Assembly (NCBI GenBank): GCA_947446645.1 | Contig: CANFHA010000020.1 | Location: 1-64,000 of the forward strand | Source of the DNA: Chitinophagaceae bacterium | GTDB taxonomy: Bacteria; Bacteroidota; Bacteroidia; Chitinophagales; Chitinophagaceae | DNA length: 64,000 nucleotides | Direction of reading: 5' to 3' | Shown: one piece after another, positions 1 to 8,095 of the stretch | Layout: each line of letters starts with the position of its first letter | Numbering within the stretch: the first letter of the stretch is position 1 | Notes under the pieces: model-generated | What the model saw: the letters and a program-made list of their open reading frames with translations, nothing else | The model's database searches: none | Told to the model about the DNA's origin: nothing | Translations under genes and position numbers: made by a program

Positions 1-2
1 AC

Positions 3-140
3 ATCCTCGGCCAGCCTATAAAAGAGGAGCATAACACCACCACCATTTCCATAGCAGATTGCCCGCCTGGCATGTACTTCATATCCATCTTCAACCAGCA
101 AGGCCTTCTATTAAAACAAGATAAAATTATCAGGCAGTAA
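3..140 (+). CDS. C-terminal end of a T9SS-sorted protein (partial)
   Basis: Only the last 45 codons are in the window; the frame is open from base 3 to the TAA at 138-140. The end reads like a Por-type (type A) secretion sorting domain: a hydrophobic strand, then PPGMYFISI, a glycine turn and a closing KIIRQ, the usual shape of the final beta strands of T9SS C-terminal domains. Such proteins cross the outer membrane through the gliding/Por secretin and lose the domain on the surface. The functional part of the gene lies upstream of the window, so its role cannot be given. No terminator is seen directly after the stop. Confidence 0.75.
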   Translation: MLGQPIKEEHNTTTISIADCPPGMYFISIFNQQGLLLKQDKIIRQ

Positions 141-356
141 CTTTTTTAGCGAGTGCATCTTTCGCCGCGTTTTGGTCTCTTATCAGTTCCGGTTGTCCTA
201 AAAGGGCAATTCACATTAATTCAATGAGTACTGTGTTGGGTTATGAACCATTATCCTCGCCTATTTTTCAAAGTCCCCAAATCCAAAGCCCAAATCCACC
301 CCCAAACCCGCGCCCATGGCGCAAAGAAATTTTAATGATAAGCGCGTAGCCGAATA

Positions 357-381
357 TGATAGCGCACAAAGTGCGCTATCA
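357..381. repeat. Perfect 11-bp hairpin, 3-nt loop
   Basis: TGATAGCGCAC at 357-367 is the exact reverse complement of 371-381, with loop AAA. There is no T-run on either side, so it is not an obvious intrinsic terminator. It is 65 bp from a second perfect hairpin. Confidence 0.7.
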
Positions 382-445
382 CGTAATTTCAATTTCACAA
401 AGTCATCATCTGTTCAGACCTTTACGCCAAAAAATGAAGAAAGCC

Positions 446-476
446 GGTATCCCACACCTCCAGGGTGTGGGATACC
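446..476. repeat. Perfect 13-bp hairpin, 5-nt loop
   Basis: GGTATCCCACACC at 446-458 pairs without mismatch with 464-476 around a TCCAG loop. There is no T-tract, so the type is unclear: a REP-like palindrome or a protein-binding site are both possible. Confidence 0.75.
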
Positions 477-552
477 TAAAAAACAAGCAACGCAGAAAAC
501 TAAAAACAGGATTATCTCGCAAAGCCGAAGCTTCAGCGAAGGATGGGGCACA

Positions 553-581
553 ACGGGTAAAAATGAGGCATGAAATTACCC
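553..581. repeat. Degenerate dispersed repeat, copy 1
   Basis: The segment starts ACGGGTAAAA, has GGCAT in the middle and ends ATTACCC. A matching segment with the same order of words lies at 41408-41435, 41 kb away, also in a gene-free spacer. Each copy carries GGGTAA near its start and TTACCC at its end, so it can fold on itself. A nearby TTACCC-N4-GGGTAA inverted pair is at 637-652. Confidence 0.55.
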
Positions 582-833
582 GCAAAAAATTGAATCAGGT
601 TAATCATAAAAATCAAATGAATCAAAGTTCAGACAATTACCCACATGGGTAAAAGTAAGGCAATTAGGGAAATTAAATAAAATTACAATAAACCAATACA
701 GCCGTGGCATACTGCGATTATCCACAAAATAAAATGCCCCATATAATCACATTTTTTATTTGAAGCAAACGGGGTATAGATCCTGTACCGTACTTACCGC
801 AGTGAACGCTCGAAACTTTGCGACTCCGGGTCT

Positions 834-908
834 TAGCGGTTAAAAAAACCGCTAGGCACAGGCTGAAAAAACCGGAAAATAATTGTCATCCTGAGCTTGC
901 CGAAGGAC
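834..908. repeat. REP-like intergenic words
   Basis: TAGCGGTT at 834-841 pairs with AACCGCTA at 847-854. It is followed at 884-902 by TGTCATCCTGAGCTTGCCG and then AAGGAC. Both word types (TTTGCG...TTAGCGGTTAAA and TGTCATCCTGAGC...GAAGGA) are, to my recollection, frequent in spacers of Bacteroidota genomes; related words occur here at 41133-41153, 41356-41381 and 43197-43218. Confidence 0.5.
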
Positions 909-1077
909 GGACAAAACCGGAAACGAATAAACAGTAAACAATTGATTATCACATTGTCCGCCAAAGCTTTATGCAACGGGGGAACACCAACATGCGCAAA
1001 ATCCATTTTTCACCCCCAACCAGAAAAACCACCAATATTGTAAATCCTCCAACCTTCACCTTTATGAACGCTCCAAA

Positions 1078-1113
1078 CACAAAATCGCCCCGGCCATTAA
1101 AAGCCAGGGCGAT
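1078..1113 (-). terminator. Intrinsic terminator of topA
   Basis: On the minus strand an 11-bp stem (1103-1113 with 1084-1094, one G-U pair) with an 8-nt loop is followed by a T-rich run (ATTTTGTGTTT) going down from 1084. It starts 22 bases after the topA stop codon. Confidence 0.8.
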
Positions 1114-1134
1114 CAAATCGAATAAAGTAATCAC

Positions 1135-3498
1135 TTATTTCTTGCTCTTGAATTTCCCCTTTGCCGACTTCTTGGGCGGGTTTGCTTTTACATCTTCAAT
1201 TATCGCCTTCACATCTTCTATGGTCAGCGCTTCGGGTTTCTCGGCCTGCTCCTTTGGTATCTTGTAGTTGCGCAGGCCTTGCTTTATGTAGGGTCCATAA
1301 GGGCCCTTCAGTATCCTTATCTTCTCTTTCTCAAACACCTTTATCTCACTCTCCGCTTTTGCCTTTCTTTTTTCCTCTATCAGCGGGGCTATTTCTTCCA
1401 TCTCCACCGTATATGGGTCCATTTCCTTCTTCAGCGAGTAAAACAGCCCTGCATGCTGTGCGTATGGCCCAAAGCGGCCTATGTTCAGCGTTACGTCTTC
1501 ACCTTCAAACTGGCCCAGGTTGCGCGGCAGGCGGAAGAGCTCCATAGCCTCATCAAAGGTTATAGTCTCAATACTCTGGTTGGTGCGCAGTTTTGCAAAG
1601 CGTGGCTTTTCTTCGGTCTCACTGCCTGGCGTACCCGCAGCACCTATCTGCACCATAGGCCCGAAACGGCCCAGGCGTGCTACCACCGGCTTGCCGCTTG
1701 CAGGGTCTACACCCAGCTCACGCTCACCTTTGGCACGGCTTGCATTCTCTATAGTATGCTCTACCGACTCGTGAAAAGGCAGGTAGAAATCATCGATCAT
1801 TTTATTCCAAAGCTGCTTGCCATCGGCAATGCTGTCAAACTGTGCTTCGATCTTTGCCGTAAAGTCATAATCCATCACCTTAGAAAAGTGCTCACGCAGA
1901 AAATCATTCACCACCATACCCAGATCAGTTGGGAACAGTTTACTCTTTTCAGCACCAAAATTCTCGCTGTCTGTCTGCTTGGATATCTTATCGTCTTTTA
2001 ACGTCAGCACCTGGAATGCGCGCTTAACGCCATCTTTATCCCTCTTCTCTACATATCCTCTTGCCTGTATAGTACTAATGGTTGGTGCGTAAGTAGACGG
2101 CCTGCCTATGCCCAGCTCTTCCAGTTTCTTCACCAGCGAGGCTTCCGTATACCTCGGCGAAGGCCTTGTGAAACGCTCGGTCGCCTGCAGGCGCTGCATA
2201 TCAAGCTTCTGCCCGGCTACCAGTGGGGGCAGCATACCTTCGTTTTCGTCTTCACCGTCCTCTTCGTCACGTCCTTCGCTATACACTTTCAGGAAGCCAT
2301 CAAAGCGCATTACCTCGCCGGTTGCAGTAAGCGGGTCTGGTTGCGTCGACACCGTGATCTTGGCTATAGTACGCTCCAGCTGTGCATCAGCCATCTGGCA
2401 GGCCATTGTCCTTTTCCAGATCAGCTCATAGAGCCGGGTAGTGTCTGCATCGCCCGCTGTTGTCGCATTCATATCTGTAGGGCGAATGGCTTCGTGCGCC
2501 TCTTGTGCACTTTCGTTCTTCGTCTTATAAGCACGCTGCTGGTGATACTTCTCACCATACTGCGCTATGATAGCTGCACGTGCACCTTCTATAGCTGTTT
2601 CAGACAGGTTTACTGAGTCGGTACGCATATAGGTTATATGCCCATTCTCATACAGCTTTTGCGCCAGCAGCATCGTTTTCGATACTGAATAGCCAAGCTT
2701 ACGGCTCGCCTCCTGCTGCAGCGTAGATGTGGTAAACGGTGCTGAGGGAGACTTTTTGCCGGGTTTCACCTGCACATCTCTTACCGTATATGTAGCACCT
2801 ATGCACTTTTCAAGGTAGCTTTCTGCACCCGCAGCATCATTAATCTTGTCCGGGCCATCAGCTTTAAAGGTTACCTTCTTCTTATTAATATCGTCAGCTG
2901 CAAATAATGCATCTACCTTAAAGCTACTTACTATGTTGAAGCGGTTAATATCCCTTTCGCGCTCTACCAGCAATCTTACAGATACAGACTGCACACGACC
3001 TGCAGACAGATTGTTACGCATACTCATCTTGCGCCACAGTACAGGAGACAATTCAAAGCCTACTATTCGATCCAGTATCCTGCGTGCCTGCTGGGCATTC
3101 ACCAGGTCCATATTCACAAAGCGCGGCGATGCCACTGCTTTTTCAATTGCGGGCTTGGTGATCTCATGGAAAACGATACGCTTTGTAGTATACGGATCAA
3201 GGTCTAGTACTTCACACAAATGCCATGAAATGGCCTCACCCTCACGGTCCTCATCCGTTGCCAGCCACACGTCGCCAGACTTCTTTGCAAGTGATTTAAG
3301 CTCTTTTACCACTTTCTGCTTATCCTCAGATACAATGTACTTGGGCTTATATCCGTTCTTGATGTCTATACCCATGTCCTCTTTCTCAAGATCACGTATA
3401 TGCCCGTAGCATGATTTCACTTCAAAATCACTACCCAATATCTTTTCAATGGTCTTTGCCTTCGCAGGCGACTCCACTATCAACAAATGCTTTGCCAT
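1135..3498 (-). CDS. topA: DNA topoisomerase I (type IA)
   Basis: This 787-residue protein relaxes negatively supercoiled DNA through a 5'-phosphotyrosine intermediate. The N-terminal Toprim domain shows E9 in IVESPAKAKT and the acidic DEDRE cluster at 82-86. The active-site tyrosine is Y290 in HITYMRTDS. The central decatenation-loop domains follow to about residue 570. The C-terminus has no cysteine zinc ribbons; instead it has several Toprim C-terminal repeats with GRFGP and GPYGPYIK motifs, followed by a lysine-rich tail, as is usual in Bacteroidota. The ATG at 3498 is preceded by AAAGGGA, one of the better ribosome binding sites in the window. It is transcribed alone and ends at a clear terminator. 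Identification is secure. Confidence 0.97.
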   Translation of the reverse strand: MAKHLLIVESPAKAKTIEKILGSDFEVKSCYGHIRDLEKEDMGIDIKNGYKPKYIVSEDKQKVVKELKSLAKKSGDVWLATDEDREGEAISWHLCEVLDLDPYTTKRIVFHEITKPAIEKAVASPRFVNMDLVNAQQARRILDRIVGFELSPVLWRKMSMRNNLSAGRVQSVSVRLLVERERDINRFNIVSSFKVDALFAADDINKKKVTFKADGPDKINDAAGAESYLEKCIGATYTVRDVQVKPGKKSPSAPFTTSTLQQEASRKLGYSVSKTMLLAQKLYENGHITYMRTDSVNLSETAIEGARAAIIAQYGEKYHQQRAYKTKNESAQEAHEAIRPTDMNATTAGDADTTRLYELIWKRTMACQMADAQLERTIAKITVSTQPDPLTATGEVMRFDGFLKVYSEGRDEEDGEDENEGMLPPLVAGQKLDMQRLQATERFTRPSPRYTEASLVKKLEELGIGRPSTYAPTISTIQARGYVEKRDKDGVKRAFQVLTLKDDKISKQTDSENFGAEKSKLFPTDLGMVVNDFLREHFSKVMDYDFTAKIEAQFDSIADGKQLWNKMIDDFYLPFHESVEHTIENASRAKGERELGVDPASGKPVVARLGRFGPMVQIGAAGTPGSETEEKPRFAKLRTNQSIETITFDEAMELFRLPRNLGQFEGEDVTLNIGRFGPYAQHAGLFYSLKKEMDPYTVEMEEIAPLIEEKRKAKAESEIKVFEKEKIRILKGPYGPYIKQGLRNYKIPKEQAEKPEALTIEDVKAIIEDVKANPPKKSAKGKFKSKK

Positions 3499-3908
3499 TC
3501 CCTTTATAAAAATAAAAACTTAAAAAATAAAAACTTAAAAAAATACCATAACCACAACCAATAACCGAAAATTGAAGGCAACGACCCACTACTTGCCACT
3601 CACTATTTAGCACTCATGACTTTTTAAGCGTGTGCAATAATAGAATATTGTTTCCATAAAGAAAAAAGGGTAGCGAAAATCGCAGACCTTTTTAACCTAA
3701 AATTTAATTAATTCCTTAATGTGATACATAAATATGATCTCTTACACATTCAGCGTATGCACTTATGTTTACAAATAACCGCATGCCTCTACCAAATCAG
3801 CATCTATATAGTGAGGCATATTCCCGTTACTGCCGCCGCCTCCCACAATTATCACCACGCATTTAACAATATGGAATTTGGAATGTCAATGCAACCCTAT
3901 ATAAAACA
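3499..3908. other. Intergenic spacer upstream of topA
   Basis: Gene-free. Next to topA are two tandem copies of a 15-bp A/T-rich unit (3511-3525 and 3526-3540). A small plus-strand open frame at 3721-3951 runs into the terminator of the next gene and has no family features, so it was not called. Nothing else is recognisable. Confidence 0.5.
3511..3540. repeat. Two tandem 15-bp A/T-rich units upstream of topA
   Basis: The unit AATAAAAACTTAAAA occurs twice back to back, with T at 3513 and 3528 and C at 3519 and 3534 marking the period. It lies 13 to 42 bases upstream of the topA start, where promoter or leader sequence is expected. It may be no more than low-complexity sequence. Confidence 0.6.
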
Positions 3909-3936
3909 AAAAGGGACAACCGAAGTTGCCCCTTTT
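3902..3936 (-). terminator. Intrinsic terminator with UUCG tetraloop
   Basis: Minus-strand RNA forms a stem between 3925-3936 and 3909-3920 (one G-U pair), closed by C(UUCG)G, an extra-stable tetraloop, then five U and GUUUUAU. It sits 20 bases beyond the stop of the T9SS gene at 3957. It is a textbook Rho-independent terminator. Confidence 0.9.
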
Positions 3937-3956
3937 AAAATCAATGCTTAAAAATA

Positions 3957-5351
3957 TTAGTGAGCTACAACGATGCGGCCTGTAGAGCGCTCGCCATTAG
4001 CTGTAACAGTGTACATGTACACACCTGAAGCAAAGTTAGTTGTATTTACAACTGCTTTACCGTTGTTCAGGTTAGATGCATTCTGCATAGCTACTACATT
4101 ACCCAGCATATCAGTTACAGTTACCTTCACATCAGAAGTAGATGCAAGGCTGAAATTGATAGTAACCTGGTTTGAAGCAGGGTTAGGAACTGCAGAAACA
4201 GAAGTAATGTTCTTTACGTTCTTAACGCCGTTGACAGCTGGCTGCAGCAGGTTACAAGTAGCACAAGTAACGTGGAACAGAATGTAAGGATACTGAAGGT
4301 AGCTCGCACCACCGGTCGTAGCATTAGTCCATGCCCAGTTAGGAATATAGTTACCACCCCAGCCGGCATCACCTGAACCTTCCCTCTTGAAATAACCGTT
4401 AGTCTGGTCCTTAACGTTGTAAACTGGGAACTGTGCAGTCTGAGAAGCGTCTCCGCCAAAGATGATGTCAGCAGAAAAATTACCATGCTTATTAGTACCA
4501 TCAGCATACTGAACCGTATCGAAAGGAACATAAGATGGATCTCCGCTTTTGAAACCTAATGATGCTGCTGCAAAGTTGCCTGCAGGCACTGCAAGATTAA
4601 CAGGGTAAGCCCTGCCAAAGCTAGTAGCAGTATCAGCTGCATTCAGGTTGAAAGTATAAGAAACTACGCTACCTGGAGCAGTGGTAACACCCGCCTGGTT
4701 GTTTAAGCTATCGTGCAGCAGGTCGATGAAGTTAAGAGTGTCAGTACCATAGTCAGACATGCCAGTGAAATAGTATGCTGGTAAGTCAGATGTGCCTGAA
4801 CCATCACCGTAAACCAAAGAGATACGAAGCTGGTCTGTGTAAGTACCGGCAACAGCTGGACGGAGGTAAGAACCGAACACTAATACAGAGTCAACAACAT
4901 AAGACTCAGTACCTGTGATACCGATTTCGCCATAGAACAAAGAAGTATCATTCCAGTTAGAAGAAACCGGATCAAGTGACAGGCCTACTGAGGTCCATGT
5001 GTTTATAGAATAAGATGGTGTACCAGCGTTGTCAAAACCAAACACTGCTGTAGTATCATTCCAAAGGTTCAGCTGTATAAATCCCAGCTGAGTTGAAGTA
5101 CCATAAGTACCATTCAGGATTTTCACATTCATTACGCTATCAGCGTAATCATACCAACGTCCACCACCTGCTCCGGCTGTAGTCCTTTCTGAAGAAAGTT
5201 TGTTAGACACGCGATCAGTGTTTGCTGCATGTTTAGTTTTGTTTGTGACAGAGTTTTCGTTGCGGTTAAACACAACACTTGCACCGCGCTGCTGTGCGCC
5301 CGCTGACATTGCCATAGAGCTGGCTGCTAAGAGTAGAAATAACTTTTTCAT
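3957..5351 (-). CDS. Secreted protein with T9SS type A sorting domain
   Basis: 464 residues. An N-terminal signal peptide (MKKLFLLLAASSMAMSAGAQ, cleavage near residue 19-20) sends it to the periplasm. Residues from about 385 to the end are a classic T9SS C-terminal domain: NPASNQVTINF, then VTDMLGNVV, then FASGVYMYTV, ending GRIVVAH. The middle (about 60-370) is rich in Gly, Ser, Thr, Asp and aromatic residues and has one CATCNL cysteine pair near 365; I do not recognise a catalytic domain. It is a single-gene unit with its own strong terminator. The sequence TATCTTTA at 5387-5394 (one base off the -7 consensus) may be its promoter. The surface or extracellular location is well supported; the function is unknown. 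Confidence 0.85.
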   Translation of the reverse strand: MKKLFLLLAASSMAMSAGAQQRGASVVFNRNENSVTNKTKHAANTDRVSNKLSSERTTAGAGGGRWYDYADSVMNVKILNGTYGTSTQLGFIQLNLWNDTTAVFGFDNAGTPSYSINTWTSVGLSLDPVSSNWNDTSLFYGEIGITGTESYVVDSVLVFGSYLRPAVAGTYTDQLRISLVYGDGSGTSDLPAYYFTGMSDYGTDTLNFIDLLHDSLNNQAGVTTAPGSVVSYTFNLNAADTATSFGRAYPVNLAVPAGNFAAASLGFKSGDPSYVPFDTVQYADGTNKHGNFSADIIFGGDASQTAQFPVYNVKDQTNGYFKREGSGDAGWGGNYIPNWAWTNATTGGASYLQYPYILFHVTCATCNLLQPAVNGVKNVKNITSVSAVPNPASNQVTINFSLASTSDVKVTVTDMLGNVVAMQNASNLNNGKAVVNTTNFASGVYMYTVTANGERSTGRIVVAH

Positions 5352-5614
5352 TTTCGAGATTTTTTTTAGATAATAAATGGTTGAGGTAAAGATACGGGTT
5401 TTTGATTAATTCAGTAATAACATTTCTAAAAAATATTCCGCCTGCATAGTAACAATATTATATGCAAATATGTGCGGAGAAACAGAATCGCGACCTAAAA
5501 TAATAACGCAGGAGGCATCGCTATATTGTCTCATCTGCAAAATTTTGCGCTTGCATCATTCATAGTCGCGCTCAAAAAATAATTGTTTATACATTTTCAA
5601 AATCCAATTGGTAT

Positions 5615-5622
5615 TACCTTTG
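5615..5622 (+). promoter_or_regulatory. -7 promoter box of the proline dehydrogenase gene
   Basis: TACCTTTG matches the Bacteroidota TAnnTTTG element exactly and ends 18 bases before the ATG at 5641. An in-frame ATG at 5608 lies upstream of the box and would not be transcribed, so the box decides the start. No clear -33 TTTG is seen. Confidence 0.6.
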
Positions 5623-5640
5623 CCAGCGTTAAAAGACATT

Positions 5641-6807
5641 ATGCTCCCAGAATTTGACAATACAGAGGTTGCTTTCCAGTATCGCAGTGATAAAGAATTA
5701 AAGCATGCGCGTTTCCTCTTTTCATCCATGAGCTCACCCATGCTCACCAGTATCGGGATAAAGATGACAGGCCTGGCGTTATCCCTTCACCTTCCGGTAA
5801 AAAGCATAATTAAAAGCACCTTATTCGATCACTTTTGTGGCGGTGAAACAATGGAAGACGCCGCGAAGACTGCTGCGGTCATAAGCAAATATGGCGTGAA
5901 CACCATCCTGGACTATGGTGTAGAAGGAAAAGAAAGTGAAGAAGATTTTGATAAGGCAGTTCCGGAATTTATAAAGGCCATCAAATACGCATCTGCCAAT
6001 AAGAACATACCGTTCATCAGTTTAAAGATCACCGGCTTCGCCTACTTCTCCTTACTTGATAAGATACACGCCGGCTATACGCTTAGCAAAGATGAAGAAG
6101 CCGCATGGAAAAGGGTTTATGATCGCATTGACAGCATCTGCAAAGCTGCCGCTGAAAACCAGATAATGGTATTGGTAGACGCTGAAGAAAGCTGGATACA
6201 AAAGCCCGTAGACGACCTCACGGACATGATGATGGAGCGCTACAACAAATCGAAAGCTGTTGTGTTCAATACCTTTCAGCTATACCGTCACGACAGGCTG
6301 GTCTTTCTCAAAGAATCTTACAAGACAGCACAGGCAAAAGGATACCAACTGGGAGCTAAGCTGGTACGAGGCGCATATATGGAAAAAGAACGTGCGCGCG
6401 CAATCGAAAAAGGATATCCATCACCTATACAGCCAAGTAAAGAGGCAACGGATAAAGACTATGACGAGGCGGCTCTTTTCTGCGTGCAGCACCTGGAAGG
6501 GTTGTCTTTATTTGTAGGCACTCACAATGAGGCAAGTTGCCTGAAGGTGGCAAAGGCTATGCTCGATAATAATATCCCCGTAAATACGGACAAAGTATTC
6601 TTCTCACAGCTTTATGGTATGAGTGATAACATTTCATTCAATCTTTCACACGAAGGGTATCATGTAGCTAAATACCTGCCTTACGGCCCCGTGAAGGACG
6701 TGATACCGTACCTGATGCGCCGCGCACAGGAGAACACGTCAGTGGCCGGACAGACCGGACGAGAATTGTCGCTGATAAAGAAGGAAATAAAACGCAGAGG
6801 TATCTAA
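5641..6807 (+). CDS. Proline dehydrogenase
   Basis: 388 residues from the ATG at 5641, a single-domain FAD-dependent PRODH of normal length. It oxidises L-proline to 1-pyrroline-5-carboxylate and feeds electrons to the quinone pool. Barrel and active-site segments are visible: LDYGVEG, SLKITGFA, VDAEES, KLVRGAYMEKER, GTHNEAS, YGMSD, LPYGP and the C-terminal YLMRRAQENT with the arginines that hold the substrate carboxylate. Its partner, P5C dehydrogenase (55195-56829), is encoded separately, so the two steps are split rather than fused as in PutA. It is transcribed alone from the box at 5615 and converges on the acyltransferase gene with a 16-bp gap. Confidence 0.93.
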   Translation: MLPEFDNTEVAFQYRSDKELKHARFLFSSMSSPMLTSIGIKMTGLALSLHLPVKSIIKSTLFDHFCGGETMEDAAKTAAVISKYGVNTILDYGVEGKESEEDFDKAVPEFIKAIKYASANKNIPFISLKITGFAYFSLLDKIHAGYTLSKDEEAAWKRVYDRIDSICKAAAENQIMVLVDAEESWIQKPVDDLTDMMMERYNKSKAVVFNTFQLYRHDRLVFLKESYKTAQAKGYQLGAKLVRGAYMEKERARAIEKGYPSPIQPSKEATDKDYDEAALFCVQHLEGLSLFVGTHNEASCLKVAKAMLDNNIPVNTDKVFFSQLYGMSDNISFNLSHEGYHVAKYLPYGPVKDVIPYLMRRAQENTSVAGQTGRELSLIKKEIKRRGI

Positions 6808-6823
6808 ACTGATCGCACAGATA

Positions 6824-8095
6824 CTACTCCCCTATCTCTCTAAGAGACTTTGTCTGCCATGGCCAGAACATATTGGCTGTAACAAGTCCACGTGCAAACT
6901 TTCTTTCCACAAAATGGAATAGTAGCATGGCAACAAAAAGAGCCGCGGGCAACCCTATACCACGGGTAAGTATTGCATAAAAAGTAGTTCTGCTGGGAAT
7001 AAAACGGGAAATAATATTATCGACCAGGTAGAATACAGAGAAGTGGACCACGAAAAGCGAATAGGAACGTTCGCCCAGCCACAGCATGAAAGGTTTGCTA
7101 AGAATGGTTCTCAGTGCCTTCTTGTTAAATGCAAACACAATAAGGCCTCCGAAAATAAGACCATAGCCAGAATGAAGAAAAAACGGCGGGTAGTTTTGAG
7201 CCGACAGCCATCCACCGGCGCCGGTGGCCGGGGTAAGAACAGACGGATAAACTGACGAACAGAACACCAGGAATGCCCCGGAAAGAAAAAAGGCCCAGCC
7301 GTGCTTCATATCAAAATCCCTTGCTGCTATCAGCACACCCATCAGGAAACAAACAGGGTACTCAACAAACCTGCCTATGTTGAGAACAATGTAAGTGAAT
7401 GAATAGATGGTCGAAAACCAGCCGCTCACAAATATCATAAGCAATGCGGTGAAAATAACACCGCCTGCTATAACCATCAGGAGCTTTCCGTCCGTCAGAT
7501 TTGCTCTCTTTGGATAAATGAATACCACTACAGGAACCAAAAGATAAAAAAGTATCTCTGTACCAAGGCTCCACCATGCCAGGTTGTAATAATTGCCATC
7601 GAGATTAATGATGGGCATCTCGTGAATGATCTCCCGCCATGAAAACTGCATGTTCATGCCGCCTGTAGCATTGTACCAGGTGGGATAGGTATTCATGAAC
7701 CAGATGACCACAGCTGCGAAAAGCAAGGCAACAAAATAAGGCGGGTAAATGCGCCAGAATCTGCGCCTGAAGTATTCGATCACCTTAAAGTCGCGCTGGT
7801 TTCTTAAGTATGGCCTTAACAATACAACCCCACTAAGTACAAAGAAAAGATCTACTCCATACCCATCAATATAATTGAATATTGACCCCAAAATGTGCAT
7901 ATTCGCCTTATCAGAAAACTTCATAATATTAGAAGCGAAGGCATGAAGAATAACCACCATTGAAGCTGCTACGGCCCTTAACCCATCTAAAAAATGAAAC
8001 CTTACAGGCTTCGCTGAAGTTATACTCATGAAATACTTATGCTCAAAAATTGTGATTATAAAATTAGTGTAGGAAAGATAGCGCAAAATGAGCAT
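6824..8095 (-). CDS. Acyltransferase 3 family membrane protein (OafA/YrhL-like)
   Basis: 423 residues with about ten membrane segments. The family moves acetyl or other short acyl groups onto surface sugars. The conserved features are FHFLDGLRAVAA with ILHAF (the conserved His) at the start and RRRFWRIYPPYF after the second segment. Its place as the last gene after an aminotransferase and an acetyltransferase suggests O-acylation of the locus polysaccharide. The ATG at 8095 overlaps the upstream stop as TGATG, which suggests translational coupling; however the ATG at 8029 (MSITSAKP) gives an N-terminus more like the family, so the first 22 residues may not be translated. The donor and sugar position are unknown. 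Confidence 0.85.
   Translation of the reverse strand: MLILRYLSYTNFIITIFEHKYFMSITSAKPVRFHFLDGLRAVAASMVVILHAFASNIMKFSDKANMHILGSIFNYIDGYGVDLFFVLSGVVLLRPYLRNQRDFKVIEYFRRRFWRIYPPYFVALLFAAVVIWFMNTYPTWYNATGGMNMQFSWREIIHEMPIINLDGNYYNLAWWSLGTEILFYLLVPVVVFIYPKRANLTDGKLLMVIAGGVIFTALLMIFVSGWFSTIYSFTYIVLNIGRFVEYPVCFLMGVLIAARDFDMKHGWAFFLSGAFLVFCSSVYPSVLTPATGAGGWLSAQNYPPFFLHSGYGLIFGGLIVFAFNKKALRTILSKPFMLWLGERSYSLFVVHFSVFYLVDNIISRFIPSRTTFYAILTRGIGLPAALFVAMLLFHFVERKFARGLVTANMFWPWQTKSLREIGE

Larger units (their letters stand above)
141..1083. other. Repeat-rich intergenic spacer, no convincing gene
   Basis: About 940 bases between the T9SS tail and the topA terminator. Open frames here are short, overlap hairpins and have no recognisable product. 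The stretch holds two perfect hairpins (357-381 and 446-476), GGGTAA/TTACCC inverted pairs (555-581 and 637-652), an 8-bp hairpin (834-854) next to a CTTTGCG-type word, a TGTCATCCTGAGCTTGCCG word at 884-902, and two ACCGGAAA words near 870 and 916. Several of these words recur in the spacer at 40943-41952. It looks like a collection of degenerate dispersed repeats. Confidence 0.6.

Noticed and set aside
316..652. Two overlapping plus-strand open frames of 85 and 98 codons in the first spacer
   Set aside because: They overlap each other in different frames, run through both perfect hairpins and dispersed-repeat words, and have no recognisable protein features.
949..1134. 61-codon minus-strand frame directly after topA
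   Set aside because: It covers the topA terminator and has no family match; more likely untranslated sequence.
3721..3951. 76-codon plus-strand frame between topA and the T9SS gene
   Set aside because: It ends inside the terminator of the opposite gene and begins without promoter or ribosome binding site.
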